Of a stretch of 64,000 nt of DNA, positions 9,189-21,500 are shown piece after piece. Position numbers and translations under genes: made by a program. This stretch comes from Sphaerisporangium krabiense (GTDB lineage Bacteria > Actinomycetota > Actinomycetes > Streptosporangiales > Streptosporangiaceae), in assembly GCF_014200435.1 (NCBI RefSeq), contig NZ_JACHBR010000001.1:310001-374000 (forward strand), in the 5' to 3' direction. Each line of letters begins with the position of its first letter. The stretch's first letter is position 1. The notes beneath the pieces were generated by a model. That model saw nothing but the letters and a program-made list of their open reading frames with translations. It ran no database searches and was not told the origin of the DNA.

Positions 9189-9845
9189 TCAGGGCCGCCA
9201 CGAGGGCCGGTCCAGGCGCACTCCCCCGGCGCGCAGGGCACGCTCCATGCGTGCCAGCGTGCCGGGGGGCGGCACGCCGATGACCAGCACGCCGCCCCGG
9301 CCGTCCGGGACGACCTGCACCGGGACCCGGTCCGCGGGGGTGTCCGCCCGAGCGGCGTAGCGGGCCCGGCCGAGATCGGTCCGCGCGATCAGCCGCTGGC
9401 CGGCCGACCCCCGCCACGGCAGCCGGGTCGGGCGCGTCACCTCGTACCTCCCGGTGATCAGGACGTCGGCGTGCGCGACGGCGGCCAGGCGCGGCTCGTC
9501 CAGTTCCTCCAGCTCGTAGCCGGTGTAGAGGAGGATGTCCGCCTCCGGGCGTACGGCGTCGCGGACCGCCCGCGCGCGGTCCAGGAAGGCCGCCAGGGGA
9601 CCGGGCTGGGCGAGCGGCTCGCCGCCTGACACGGTGAGCCCGTCCGCGCCCGCGGCGAGCGCGGCCCGCCACAGCGCCTCCAGGCCGGCGACCGGCGCCG
9701 GTTCGCCGCCCGCCGGGTCCCAGGTGTCGCGGGACATGCAGCCCGGGCAGGCCAGCGGGCATCCCTGGGTCCAGACGCCGAGCCTGCGCCCGGGGCCGAG
9801 CGCGGTGACCGGGTAGTGGACGCGCCCCACGCGCAGGGCGGTCAC
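9189..9845 (-). CDS. Small radical-SAM protein with single 4Fe-4S motif (NrdG/activase-like)
   Basis: 218 residues. The N-terminal cluster motif is CxxxCxxC in QGCPLACPGCMSRDTW, followed by GLTVSGGEPLAQP, the SAM-binding GGE segment, so it is a radical-SAM enzyme of minimal size like the activases of anaerobic ribonucleotide reductase. No glycyl-radical enzyme is encoded nearby, so that role is unlikely; it may modify a partner in the same operon. Start GTG at 9845 overlaps the upstream stop by 4 bp (GTGA), which indicates translational coupling to the membrane protein. Last gene of the leftward arm of the island. Confidence 0.85.
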   Translation of the reverse strand: MTALRVGRVHYPVTALGPGRRLGVWTQGCPLACPGCMSRDTWDPAGGEPAPVAGLEALWRAALAAGADGLTVSGGEPLAQPGPLAAFLDRARAVRDAVRPEADILLYTGYELEELDEPRLAAVAHADVLITGRYEVTRPTRLPWRGSAGQRLIARTDLGRARYAARADTPADRVPVQVVPDGRGGVLVIGVPPPGTLARMERALRAGGVRLDRPSWRP

Positions 9846-11140
9846 CGGGTGTTCTCGCGCGGCCGGAACGGCGTGTCGTCGCGCATCCTCGGCTGCGCGG
9901 CGGCCTGGGTGGCGTTGGGCTTGCGCAGCACCGTGGTGACCGCGTCCACGTACGCGGCCTGGGCGGTGTCGTGCGCGGCGCGCGCCTCCCGCTCGCGGTG
10001 CTCCTGCGCCCGGTGCCGCGCCGCGCGGCGTTCGTCCATGTCCCCGAGGCGGGCCTCGGCGGCCTCCATGGCGGCGCGGGTCTGGCGCAGCCGTTTGACC
10101 AGGGCCTCCTGTCGTCTGGCGGCGCCCCTGTAGGCCGCCACGAGAGGGTGGTCGTCGGCGATGCCGAGCAGGAAGGCGAGCGCGCCGGCGAGCAGGAGCA
10201 GCGCGCCGAACATCACGCTGACCGTGAACCAGTCCAGGTGCAGCCGGTCCACCAGCATGGGGACCGGCGTGTCGCCCTCGCGCGGGTCGGTCCCGTACAC
10301 CGGCGCGAGCAGGACGCGCCGGCGCAGGTCGCCGAAGAAGACGGCCAGCGCGGCCCACGGGATCAGCACGATCATGGCCAGCCCGCCGCTGATCCTCTCG
10401 GCCCCGCCGGCGCGGCGCGCCCGGTAGAAGACCCCGGCCAGGTGCGGCAGGAAGCCCATCACGAAGGCCACCGAGACGGCGAACGGCAGCGCGACCCGCC
10501 AGTCGGGGTCCATGAGGTGGAAGATCTGCCACTGCACGGGGAACTCGATCGCGACGAGCAGGGCGATCAGCGCCCATTTGAGCCATGGCGGCATCTGCCG
10601 GCCGAACGGCCCCTCCCACGCGGGCTCGGGGCTCCCGGCCCGCGCCCGCGCGGCGTCGCCGCCGAGGGCGGGGTCGATCAGCGTCGCGGGCGTCCCGGAG
10701 GCGAAGTCGCCGGGCATGTCGGGCGGCCGTTCGGTCTCGCCGCGCCGGCGCCGTGACGCCTCCTGGTCGAGGTCGTCGCGGACGCGGGCCTCGCGCAGCG
10801 CCACCGCGTCCATCTGCGCCAGCGCCCGGTCCATGAACGCGCCGGCCCGGCGGATGGCGTCCTCGGTCGGCGCGATGTGGCCGGCCGCGGCCCCGGCCTT
10901 GTCCCGCTCCCGGGCCACGCGGTCGAAGTGGCGGGACTCGGCGTCGGCGGCCTCGGCGCGCAGGGAGGCCAGGGTCTGCTCCAGCCTGGCGTCCAGCATG
11001 CGCGCGTAGGGCAGCCGGTAGTCGTCGAGGAGGGACCATTCGTCGTACTTGCCGGACCTGCCGCCTCCGCGGCCGTCCTTCCTCGCCCGGCGGATCAGCT
11101 TGCCGTACCGTCGCGGGGTCCGCCGTTCACGCTTGGGCAT
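9842..11140 (-). CDS. Coiled-coil protein with four transmembrane helices, unknown
   Basis: 432 residues. A basic N-terminus (MPKRERRTPRRYGKLIRR) is followed by a charged coiled coil at ~45-130, four predicted membrane helices at ~186-204, 217-238, 251-269 and 304-327, and a second coiled coil at ~335-400. Both coiled coils should face the cytoplasm. It lies 11 nt after the vWA lipoprotein gene and is 4-bp-overlapped by the radical-SAM gene, so all are one operon. A membrane scaffold or pore-like component is plausible from topology alone; I see no homology to a named family. Confidence 0.8.
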   Translation of the reverse strand: MPKRERRTPRRYGKLIRRARKDGRGGGRSGKYDEWSLLDDYRLPYARMLDARLEQTLASLRAEAADAESRHFDRVARERDKAGAAAGHIAPTEDAIRRAGAFMDRALAQMDAVALREARVRDDLDQEASRRRRGETERPPDMPGDFASGTPATLIDPALGGDAARARAGSPEPAWEGPFGRQMPPWLKWALIALLVAIEFPVQWQIFHLMDPDWRVALPFAVSVAFVMGFLPHLAGVFYRARRAGGAERISGGLAMIVLIPWAALAVFFGDLRRRVLLAPVYGTDPREGDTPVPMLVDRLHLDWFTVSVMFGALLLLAGALAFLLGIADDHPLVAAYRGAARRQEALVKRLRQTRAAMEAAEARLGDMDERRAARHRAQEHREREARAAHDTAQAAYVDAVTTVLRKPNATQAAAQPRMRDDTPFRPRENTR

Positions 11141-11151
11141 CGCGGTCTCCC

Positions 11152-11883
11152 TCAGTTTCCCTGGACGGGGGCGGTCCCGTGGCCGGGGCCGGTGACGAGC
11201 TCGGCCCAGAAGGCCCGCAGCAGGGCGACCCGTCCCGCCTGCGAGGGGGCGTAGCCCGCGCCGAAGCCGTAGTAGGTGATGGTGGTCCCGCTCAGGTCGG
11301 GGATGCGGGCCTTCGCGTTCAGCCTCGCGATGATCATCTCCCGGTCGGCGGGCGCGAGGCTGTCGTGGTAGAGGTCGACGGTCGAGTCGGACTGCGCGAA
11401 GTCGCTGATCACGAGGATGTGGTAGGCGCCGGTCCCCTCGGGTCGCGTGCCGACCGCCTTGCTGATGCCGCCGAGGACGTCGGACCCCGGCGCCTCGGTC
11501 GCGCCCTCCTTCTTCGCGCAGTCGAGCACGTCCGCGGCGGTCTTCTCCGCCTGCTTGTAGGCGCGCCTGCGCAGGGCCGTGACGTCGGCGCCCGGCACGG
11601 CGGCCGGGTCGAGGTCGACGTTGGGATAGTTGCACTTGGTCGACTCCGACGCCCCGGTGATCGGCGAGAACGCCAGCGTGGCGCAGCCCTTGGCGTACAG
11701 GAAGTCGGCGAGGTGCTCGCGCAGCAGCCGGGCGGCGTCCAGGCGGGTGCCCGAGCCCGAGCCGTCCACGACGACCGCGCACGGGCTCGTGAGGGCCGGC
11801 GCCTCCTCGCCGCAGGCGGTGAGCGCGGCGCAGAAAGCCACCGCGGCGGTCGCGAGCGACGCCAGGTGGTGGATCTTCTTCAT
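11152..11883 (-). CDS. vWA-like domain lipoprotein
   Basis: 243 residues. Signal peptide with lipobox LTACGE (Cys24), then directly a von Willebrand A-like fold: VVVDGSGSG supplies the DxSxS metal-site (MIDAS) pattern from Asp40, and LVISDFAQSDST supplies the second acidic loop. Such domains bind protein ligands through a divalent metal. Lipid-anchored on the outer membrane face, it would be the extracytoplasmic receptor or adaptor of this system. The ATG at 11883 overlaps the previous stop by 4 bp (ATGA). vWA proteins commonly pair with AAA+ ATPases, and one is encoded in the divergent arm. Confidence 0.82.
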   Translation of the reverse strand: MKKIHHLASLATAAVAFCAALTACGEEAPALTSPCAVVVDGSGSGTRLDAARLLREHLADFLYAKGCATLAFSPITGASESTKCNYPNVDLDPAAVPGADVTALRRRAYKQAEKTAADVLDCAKKEGATEAPGSDVLGGISKAVGTRPEGTGAYHILVISDFAQSDSTVDLYHDSLAPADREMIIARLNAKARIPDLSGTTITYYGFGAGYAPSQAGRVALLRAFWAELVTGPGHGTAPVQGN

Positions 11884-12491
11884 GTCGGTTCTCCGGAAGG
11901 GCCGCGATCGTCGCAGCCGGCGGTCAGTTCGAGGGCGCGGGTGATGACGCGGATCATCCGCGCGGTGCCGAGTTCGTCGTCCGCGTGGACGCGCAGGAAG
12001 AGCAGGACGTCCGGCTTGTCCCAGATCGGGTCGGGGACGATCGCGACGGGGACGGGGAGGGAGCGGACGGCCTTCGCCGCCGCGGGGTGCTCCTGCATGA
12101 CGTGCGTCCAGTACCAGTGCAGGAGCTGGTTGGCGTGGTCGGCGGCGGCCTGGGCGCGGCGGCGGCCCTGCTCGACCGTGGCCGTCCACCGGGTGAGGGC
12201 GCGCAGGAACCGCGCGGCGTCCCCCTCGCCGACCTCTCCCCTGAGCCGGTGGTTGACCAGGAGGGTCTCGGCGAGCCCGTGGACGAGCATGACGTGCTTG
12301 ACGCCCTCGCGCCTGAGCCGGACCTGGATCTGCTTGGACGCGCGGTGCGCCCGGTGCTCCAGTTGCCGGGAGTACGCGGTGGCCACGGCCTCGCCCGAGC
12401 CGGGGATCGGCGGGATGGATCTGCGGCCGTCCCTGCGCCCCATGCGCGCGGCCTCCGTCCGGTCGCGGTACGACAGGCGGGCGCGTCTCAT
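11880..12491 (-). CDS. Basic protein of unknown function, first gene of the leftward arm
   Basis: 203 residues reading from ATG 12491 (MRRARLSYRDRTEAARMGRR...). The first ~70 residues are strongly basic. The rest is mixed alpha/beta with a central acidic-hydrophobic region (AIVPDPIWDKPDVLLFLRVHADDE). No signal peptide or membrane helix. Reading could extend in frame to 12902, but that would overlap the divergent kinase gene and use low-quality codons, so I reject the longer start. Coupled by a 4-bp overlap to the vWA lipoprotein. Family not recognised. Confidence 0.7.
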   Translation of the reverse strand: MRRARLSYRDRTEAARMGRRDGRRSIPPIPGSGEAVATAYSRQLEHRAHRASKQIQVRLRREGVKHVMLVHGLAETLLVNHRLRGEVGEGDAARFLRALTRWTATVEQGRRRAQAAADHANQLLHWYWTHVMQEHPAAAKAVRSLPVPVAIVPDPIWDKPDVLLFLRVHADDELGTARMIRVITRALELTAGCDDRGPSGEPT

Positions 12492-12681
12492 GTCGCCCTG
12501 GACGGAGTCGCTTTTCCCGCTTTCCCCGCCAGACCCGGCAAACCACCGCGAATGCATCAACGGAAATGTCACACGCCCCAGAATGCCCACATCCCGGGAA
12601 TATCGCTGCTTTGGATTTATGGTGGTGCGACTAAATTGCCGGTAGTGCGGGACACGGCTCGCGCGGCCGACAATCGGCCTC
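12492..12681. promoter_or_regulatory. Divergent intergenic region between the two arms of the island
   Basis: 190 bp separate two operons that run outward. It contains an A/T-richer stretch around 12590-12645 (GGGAATATCGCTGCTTTGGATTTATGG at low GC for this genome) where both promoters must lie. I could not pick convincing -35/-10 pairs. The kinase GTG at 12682 lacks a strong Shine-Dalgarno and may be leaderless or weakly translated. Confidence 0.4.
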
Positions 12682-14829
12682 GTGATACCAGCCCCTTCTC
12701 CGGGATCCGCCCCGCCGACCGTTCCGGACCCGCCGCCGCCCGCCGCGACCGTCGCCGACGAAGGCCACGGCACGCCGGGCCGCGCGACCGTGCCGCCCGA
12801 GGCCCTGCGGGCCCGGCTCGGCGCGATCGAGCCGCTGACCGAGCTGTCGGGAGAGGCCCGCGTGTACCTGGCGCGGGAGGGCGGCGAGCCCGTGGTGCTC
12901 AAGGTCTACGACGGCCCGTCGGCGGAGCGCGCCGAGGTCTACGCCGCGCTCGCCCGCGTCACCAGCCCCTACGTCGTCAAGCCCCGCGAGTGGGACGCCG
13001 ACGCCGACCCGCCGTGGGAGCTCGGCGAGTACCTGCCGTACGGCACCCTGCGCGACCTGCTGGTCGAGCACCCGGGCGGCCTGCCGGCGGGCGCGCTGCG
13101 CGAGGTCGCGGGCCAGTGCGCCGACGCCCTGCGCGACCTGCACGGCGACTACATCCGGCACCGCGACATCAAGCCGGACAACATCCTGGTCAGGAACCGC
13201 GACCCGCTGCGGATCGGCCTCGCCGACTTCGGCGTGGCCCGCCGGACCGAGGACGACCTCGGCCGCGTCGCGCGGGCCTCGGGGACGACCCGCTACATGT
13301 CCCCGCAGGCCATCATGGGGCTGGTCTCGGCCGACGACGACTGGTGGTCCCTCGGCGTCACCCTCGCCGAGCTGGCCCTCGGCCGGCACCCGCTGCCCGT
13401 CGGCGACAAGGCGTACACCGCGCACGTCGCGGTGAACCCGCTGGACGTGAGCGCCGTCGAGGACCCGGCGCTGCGCCTGCTCTGCCAGGGCCTCCTGCTG
13501 CGCAACCCCGACGACCGGTGGAAGTACGCGCAGGTGCGGCGGTGGCTGGACGGCGACCCGCCCGCCCTGGCCCGCGCGCCGGAGCCGACGGCCGCGCACG
13601 GTTCCCCGCCGTTCCTCGGCGCCTCCTACTCCTCCCCCGCCGAGCTGGCCGCCGCGCTCGCCCGCGGGTGGACCGCCGCGACGGGCTGGGCCGCCGAGCA
13701 CCGGGAGGAGCTGGACGCCTGGCTCGCCCACTTCCCCGAGGTGGACCGGCCGGTCCCCGCGCACCCCTCCCCCGACATCGCGCTGCTGTACCTGATCCGG
13801 GCGCTCAGCCCGCAGGGCCCGCCCTGGTACCGCGGGCACCCGCTGCTGCCCGAGCACATCCCCGCCATCGCCAGGCGGGCCGTCGCCCACACGGCCCACT
13901 GGCCCGCCGTGGTGTCCGACTTGTGGCGGTACGGCCTGCTCACCGTCCTGGACGGCGCCGAGGGCGGGCACGGGCTCGCCGCCTACGACGCGCGGTGGCG
14001 GCGGGACGAGGAGCGCCGCCGCGCCCTCGTCGCCGCGCCCGAGTACGCGGGGACGCCCGTGCGCGACCTGGACCCGGCCCTCGCGCGGGCCGAGCTGCTG
14101 CTGCTCGCCGCGGAACGGGGACGCGCGGCGGAGGCGCGCAAGGAGGTGGCGAGGACCCGCGCCCTGCTCGCCGAGATGCGCGTGCCCGTCCCCTGGTTCA
14201 CGCGCCTGGCCGCGCGGGACGACCCGGTGGCCACGCTGGTGGCCGCCCTGCTGTGCGACGCCGCCGAGACCTACGCGCACGAGCGGCACGAGGTGTGGCG
14301 GGCCTGGCTGGACGACCGGCGGCGCACGGCGCTGCGCGAGTGGCTGGACCGCACGCAGCGTTCCACGGCGCTCGGCTGGGCGGCCATGGCGGTGGCGGTC
14401 CCGGCGTTCCTGTGGGTGATCGCGCTGACCCTCAGCGATCTCGTGGACATCGCCTCGGCGCGGGCCATCGCGGTGTCGTGGCTGTGGGCGGCGCTGTGCG
14501 TGCTGGTCATGGCGGTGACCGAGATCCCGTTCGCCGCCTGGCTCGGCCGCGCCTACCACCCGCGCCACTCCCTGGCCGCGACCATGATCCTCGCCGCCCG
14601 CCGGGCCCTGAGGCCGCTGCGCGGGCGCAGGTGGGCGTCCCTGCTGGTCCTGACCGGCCTGGTCGCGGCGCTGTCCCTGGCCCTGTCCCTCGCCCCGGTG
14701 CTGCTGCCCGCGGGCGCGATCGTCGCCCACCTCGCCTGGCTGGTGGTCCGCGCCCGGCGCCGGCGCGCCGGCGCCGGGCCCGTCACCGCCCCGGCCGACC
14801 CGCCGGCCCTTCTCCGGAGCGCCTCATGA
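12682..14829 (+). CDS. Membrane Ser/Thr protein kinase
   Basis: 715 residues. Hanks-type kinase domain at ~45-300 with beta-3 Lys74 (VVLKVYDG), catalytic HRDIKPDN (His160-Asp162) and LADFG (Asp182). The glycine-rich loop is poorly conserved (LTELSGEARVYLA), so ATP affinity may be unusual. A ~250-residue helical middle follows, then hydrophobic segments at ~560-585, 595-622 and 652-690, so the kinase is tethered to the membrane from its C-terminal end, the reverse of PknB-type receptors. It lacks PASTA repeats. Start is GTG 12682. First gene of the rightward arm, overlapping the next by 4 bp; the downstream FHA protein is its obvious phospho-dependent reader. Confidence 0.9.
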   Translation: MIPAPSPGSAPPTVPDPPPPAATVADEGHGTPGRATVPPEALRARLGAIEPLTELSGEARVYLAREGGEPVVLKVYDGPSAERAEVYAALARVTSPYVVKPREWDADADPPWELGEYLPYGTLRDLLVEHPGGLPAGALREVAGQCADALRDLHGDYIRHRDIKPDNILVRNRDPLRIGLADFGVARRTEDDLGRVARASGTTRYMSPQAIMGLVSADDDWWSLGVTLAELALGRHPLPVGDKAYTAHVAVNPLDVSAVEDPALRLLCQGLLLRNPDDRWKYAQVRRWLDGDPPALARAPEPTAAHGSPPFLGASYSSPAELAAALARGWTAATGWAAEHREELDAWLAHFPEVDRPVPAHPSPDIALLYLIRALSPQGPPWYRGHPLLPEHIPAIARRAVAHTAHWPAVVSDLWRYGLLTVLDGAEGGHGLAAYDARWRRDEERRRALVAAPEYAGTPVRDLDPALARAELLLLAAERGRAAEARKEVARTRALLAEMRVPVPWFTRLAARDDPVATLVAALLCDAAETYAHERHEVWRAWLDDRRRTALREWLDRTQRSTALGWAAMAVAVPAFLWVIALTLSDLVDIASARAIAVSWLWAALCVLVMAVTEIPFAAWLGRAYHPRHSLAATMILAARRALRPLRGRRWASLLVLTGLVAALSLALSLAPVLLPAGAIVAHLAWLVVRARRRRAGAGPVTAPADPPALLRSAS

Positions 14830-16276
14830 GCTCAGCCAAGGCCGGGATCGTCTCGGTCACCAACTTCGTCACCGCCGCCCAGGCCGCGCACACCGCCCAG
14901 CTCGCCGCGCTGGCCAACACCGCCGTCGCCAACGCGGCAGGGGTCGCGGGCGGCAAGGCCGGGATCGCCGCGGGCATCGCGGGCGTGAAGGCCGGAGGCG
15001 CGGGCGTCGCGGCGGGCCTCGGCGGCCAGGCCGGCGTCACCGCCGCGGTCACGCTGTTCACCCCGATCCTGGCGACGGCCGCCGCGGTGCTCGTCACCTA
15101 CGGCGCGGCCCGCCTGGTCGGAGCGGGCGTCGACCGGCTCATCGACCTCGGCGACCGCATCGAGCTGGAGCGCGGGACCACGCTCGCCGAACAGGAGGCG
15201 CAGGAGCTGTGGGCCGACGCGGTGGCCGCCGTCGCCCAGCGCAACGCGCGCATCGCCGCGCTGAGCGCGTCCCTCGGACCGGACGACCCCGACCTGCCCG
15301 CGCCGCGCCGGATCGCCGGGTCGACCGTGCGGCAGCTCGCCGACTGGTGCCGCGCCACCGACCAGGCGCTCGCCAAGGCCGTCCCCGTGGTGGCACGGCG
15401 GCGGCGGCGCGCCGCGCTGGACGCGTTGCGGGCCGCGCCGCCGCCGGGGCAGGACGCCGTGTGGGAGGACCCCGGCCGATTCGCCGCGCTCTGGGGCGAC
15501 GCCGCGAGACCCGCCGCGCCCCCGGCGTCCGACCCGGACCACAAGGTCGCCGCCGCGCTGGCCGGGCTGGACCCCGAGGCCACCGCCCGGGACCTCGCCG
15601 CCGTCCTCAGAACGGCCGCCGCCGTCCGCGCGCACGCGGGCGGCCCGGCGGCCGGCGCGTGGCTGATCGAGCTGAACGACGCGATCGCGCAGGCCAACCG
15701 CGCCGTGCGCGACGCCAGGCGCGCCGCCGTCTACCTCGGCGCGCTCGACTCCCCCGACGACGACCACACCGCGCTGCGCGACCGGCTGCGGGAGGTGCGC
15801 GACGGCCGCGCCCGGCTCGACGAGGACCTCAGGGCCGAGGCGGACCGCGCGCTCGCCGCCGCCACCCGGGCGCGCGAGCAGCGGTACGCCCTCGACCTGG
15901 TCCGCGAGACGCTCACCGGGCTCGGCCTGGACGTGGACGTCACGGTGTCCGGCACGCTGCGCGCCTCGCACCCCGACTGGCGGCGGCACGCGGTGGACAT
16001 CGGCGTGGACCCGCGCATGCGCATGTCCGCGACGCTGCGCGGGCCGTCCGGCTCGCCCGGCCCCGACCCGGGGCACGTCGCCGCGTGGCGCGAGACGTGG
16101 CGGCGGGCCGAAGGGGCGCTGACCGTCGCCGGCGTCTCCGCCGCCCTCGTCCCCGAGCACGAGGAGGAGATCAGGGAGGACGTCCGCGCCGCCGTGGACC
16201 AGAACACGACACAGGACACCTGGCAGGACGCAGAAGGGAGCGCGGCGACCCACGAGCCCCGGAGGAGGTCCCGCCC

Positions 16277-16280
<4 letters not shown>
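14826..16280 (+). CDS. Ala-rich coiled-coil protein with hydrophobic N-terminus, unknown
   Basis: 484 residues. Residues 1-95 are Ala/Gly/Val-rich (AGVAGGKAGIAAGIAGVKAGG pattern) with a likely membrane-interacting hairpin ending near LVTYGAARLVGAG. The remainder is charged helical with coiled-coil character, especially ~105-140 and ~310-370, then a small alpha/beta tail (GLDVDVTVSGTLRASHPDW) and an acidic end. ATG overlaps the kinase stop by 4 bp, and its own stop overlaps the AAA+ start by 4 bp, so stoichiometric co-synthesis is expected. No named family recognised; a membrane-associated adaptor fits the context. Confidence 0.78.
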
Positions 16281-18141
<1,861 letters not shown>

Positions 18142-18145
<4 letters not shown>

Positions 18146-18561
18146 CCAGGAAATGCCCGTACTGCGACTACACCACCGAGGACGCCTCGGCCTTCACCTG
18201 CCCCCACGACCATTCCCCGCTCGCCGAGGTCAGGGTGGCCGCGCTGCGGCTGTCCTTCCAGGACGGCACGGTCGTCGAGGTCGGCCCGGGCGAGGAGGTC
18301 AGGCTCGGCCGCGACCCGGAATGGTCCGGGCACGCCGGCTGGCTCGGCGCCTTCGCCCGCGTCTCGCGCCGGCACGCCACGGTCGGCCTGCGCGGCAACG
18401 GCACGGCGTACGTCGTCGCCGAGGACGACACCCGCAACGACACCTACGTGGACGGCGCCGCGGTCCGCAAGGGCCTGTCCACCACGCTCGGGGACGGCTG
18501 CACGCTGCGCCTGTCCACCCAGCTCTCCGCGCGGGTCTCGTTACCGGAGGAGGCGCGGTGA
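18142..18561 (+). CDS. Zinc-ribbon plus FHA domain protein
   Basis: 139 residues. An N-terminal metal-binding knuckle (Cys5, Cys8, Cys20 and His22 in CPYC...CPHDH) precedes an FHA domain at ~40-135 with the diagnostic RLGRDP, SRRHATV and NDTYVDG segments, that is the Arg, Ser-x-x-His and Asn of phosphothreonine recognition. It should bind a phosphothreonine peptide made by the kinase three genes upstream and so bridge kinase activity to the AAA+ protein or to the CHAT protease next door. 4-bp overlaps with both neighbours. Cytoplasmic; no signal peptide. Confidence 0.92.
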
Positions 18562-21500
18562 ACGACCGGATCCCGCAGGGGGACCTGCTGCTCGCCGTCC
18601 GCTACCTGAGGGACGGCGGCACGCCCGCCGAGCTGGACGAGGTGATCGCCCGGTACGAGGCGCTGACCACGGCGGGCGGCCTCGGTGAGGAGGCCACGGC
18701 GGCGGCCCACACGATCCTCGGGCTGATGCTCATGCTGCGGGTGGTCCGCCTGCCCGAGGGCGGCGCCGCCACCCTCGACATGCGCACGCTGTTCGCGTTC
18801 CCGCCCACGATCGCCGACGTCTCCGACCCGCGCACCCGCGCCGACCTCGCCCGCGCGCGGGAGGGCCTGGCCCGCGGCGTGAACGCCGGCGACGCGCTGC
18901 CCCAGCACGTGCGCGACATGGCCGCCGTCGCGATGACCTCGGCGTCGCTGCTGGAGGCGACGCAGGCCGGCCCCGACATCCCCGCGGTCAGCGGCCTGCT
19001 GGAGCAGGCCCTGGACCGCGTCTCGCCCGGCGCCCCCGGCCACCAGGAGCTTTCCGCCCTGCTCGCCTGGGCCCGGGCGAGCATGAGGATCACGGGCGGG
19101 GAGGGCCCCGCGGACGCGGTGGAGGAGGCGCGGGAGGCGCTCGAGCCGCTCGGCGACGACCACATGCTGGGCCCGATGGTCCTCACCGACCTGGTGCTGA
19201 GCGCCACCGGCGGCCCCGGCGCCGCCACACCCGACGGCCTCGCCCGGATGAACGACGTCATGAAGAGCGCCTGGACGCGCATGGAGCCGTTCGAGCACCA
19301 CCCGATGTGGGCGCTGTCCCTGCGCAGGGCGGCGGGCGCGGCGCTCACCGCGGCGGCGGCCTGCGGCGACCCGTCCGAGGCCACCGAGGCGCTGCGCATG
19401 GCCGAACGCGCCCTCGACCTGCCCGACGGCTCCGCCTATGACCGCTTCGTCGCCGGCATGGCGCGGGTCACCACGGCCTTCGGCGACGGCGCCCAGGAGT
19501 CGCACGACGCGGCCGTCGCCGACTTCGCGCGGATGGCCGGCGAGCTGCTGGAGGAGTCGGAGCTGTCCCCCGTCGTGCTGGCGATGCTCGCCATGACGCT
19601 CAGCGTCGACTGGATGCGCAGGGGCGGCGTGGAGAACACCGAGGCGGCGGGCGCGTACCTGCTGCTCGCCCGGGAACGCATGCGCGACCAGCTCGCCTCC
19701 GGCGCGCAGGGCAACCACGACCTCCTGGTCATCCACGCCCTGTCCGGTCTGCTGCGCGTCCTGCACGGGGACTGGAGCGACACCGGAGGGGACCTGGACA
19801 CCGCGCTGGCCGACATCGCCGAGGCCGTCGAAAGGCTGCCCCGGGAGCACGTCATGTGGCCGCACCTCGTGATGGCGCTCGGGTTCGCCCGGGTGATGCG
19901 CGGCAACCTGTCGTCCGACATGGCCGAGGTCCGCGCGGGCGCGGAGCTGCTCGCCCAGGCGGCCGAGGACCGCGACGACGCGCCGCCCGCCGCGCGGGGC
20001 GCCATGCTCGGCACCGGGGGCCTCGGACGGGTGCTCGTCGGGACCATGGACGGCGACGACGCCCAGACCGAGGAGGGGCTGCGGATGCTGAGGGCGGCCG
20101 CGGACGGGCCGCGCTCCGTCCTCGGCGAGCGGCTGCACCTGCGGGCCGGCCTCGGCGGCGCGCTGCTCGCCCTGTACGGGTACGGCGGCGGCGCGCACCG
20201 GTTGGAGGAGGCGGTCCAGGCGTTCACCCGGGCGCGGGAACTGCTCGCGGAGGACCCGTTCAGCCCGGCCGCGGGCCAGTTGCTGACCGACCTCGCGCGG
20301 GCGCTGCGCCTGCGCGACGGCCGCGCCGGCCCCGGGCCCGCCGTCGAGGCGGGCCTGGCCGCGCTGGAGGCGCTGGAGAGGGACGTGCTGCTGCAGACCG
20401 AGGTGCGGTACGGCCTGATCGTGGCGCGCGGCAGCGCCGGACTGGCCCGCGAGGTCGCCTCCTGGTGCCTGGAGGCCGACGACCCACGCCGTGCCGTCAC
20501 CGCGCTCGAACGCGGGCGCGGCCTCGTGCTCAACGCCGCCACGGCCGCCGCCGGCGTCCCCGAGCTGCTCGCCGCGGCGGGCCAGGAGGAGCTGGGCCGC
20601 CAGTGGCGGCACTCTGAAGGAGGCTTCCAGGTCGTGCCCTGGCAGCCGCACGGCGCGCGTGCGCAGAACGAACTCTTCGACCGGCTCGTGGCGAGCACGG
20701 GCGCGCAGGTGCCGAGCGACCTGCGCCACCGCGTCCTGGCGGCGCTCGACGCGGCCGGACGCCGTCCGCTGCCCCCTCCGTCGGTGGCCGAGATCGCCGA
20801 GGCCGTGCGGGCGGCGGGCATGGACGCGCTGGCCTACCTGGTGCCCGCCGGAGACGCGCCGGTCGGGCACATCCTGGTCGTGCGCGACGACGGCTCGCTG
20901 CTGGACCTCGTCCCCGGCGAAACGGCGGGCCCGGCCCCCGAGGTGGGCGCCTCCCCCCACCCGGACGCCCTGGCACGGGTCTGCGACTGGGCCGGAGAGG
21001 TGATCGCCCCGCTGCTGCGCGCGGCCCGCGCCTGGGCGCCGGACCGGCCGCCGCGGATCGTCCTGGTGCCGATGGACTCGCTGGGCGCGATCCCCTGGCA
21101 CGCGGCGCGCCGCGACGGCCGGTACGCCTGCCAGGACGCGGTGATCTCGTTCGCCGCGTCCGGGCGCCAGCTCGCCGACGCCCTGCGCAGGCCGCCGCGT
21201 CCCTACGACGCCAACCCGGTGCTGGTCGCCGACCCGACCCTGACGCTGAGCCTCGCCCGTCCCGAGATCGCCGCGTTGCGCGCGGCCTTCTACACGACGG
21301 CCCGGCTCTACGGCCCGGACCTTCCCGGCGCCTCCGGCGAGGGGCGGCCGGGCGAAGTGCTCGACCACCTGCCCTCCCGCGACGGCCTCGGCGCGTCGCT
21401 GCTGCACCTCGCCTGCCACGCCTCTACGGGAGCGGGCCCGGAGTCCTCGCACCTGAAGCTGGCGCCCGCGCCGCCGCAGGACGCCGGCGACGACGCGCCC

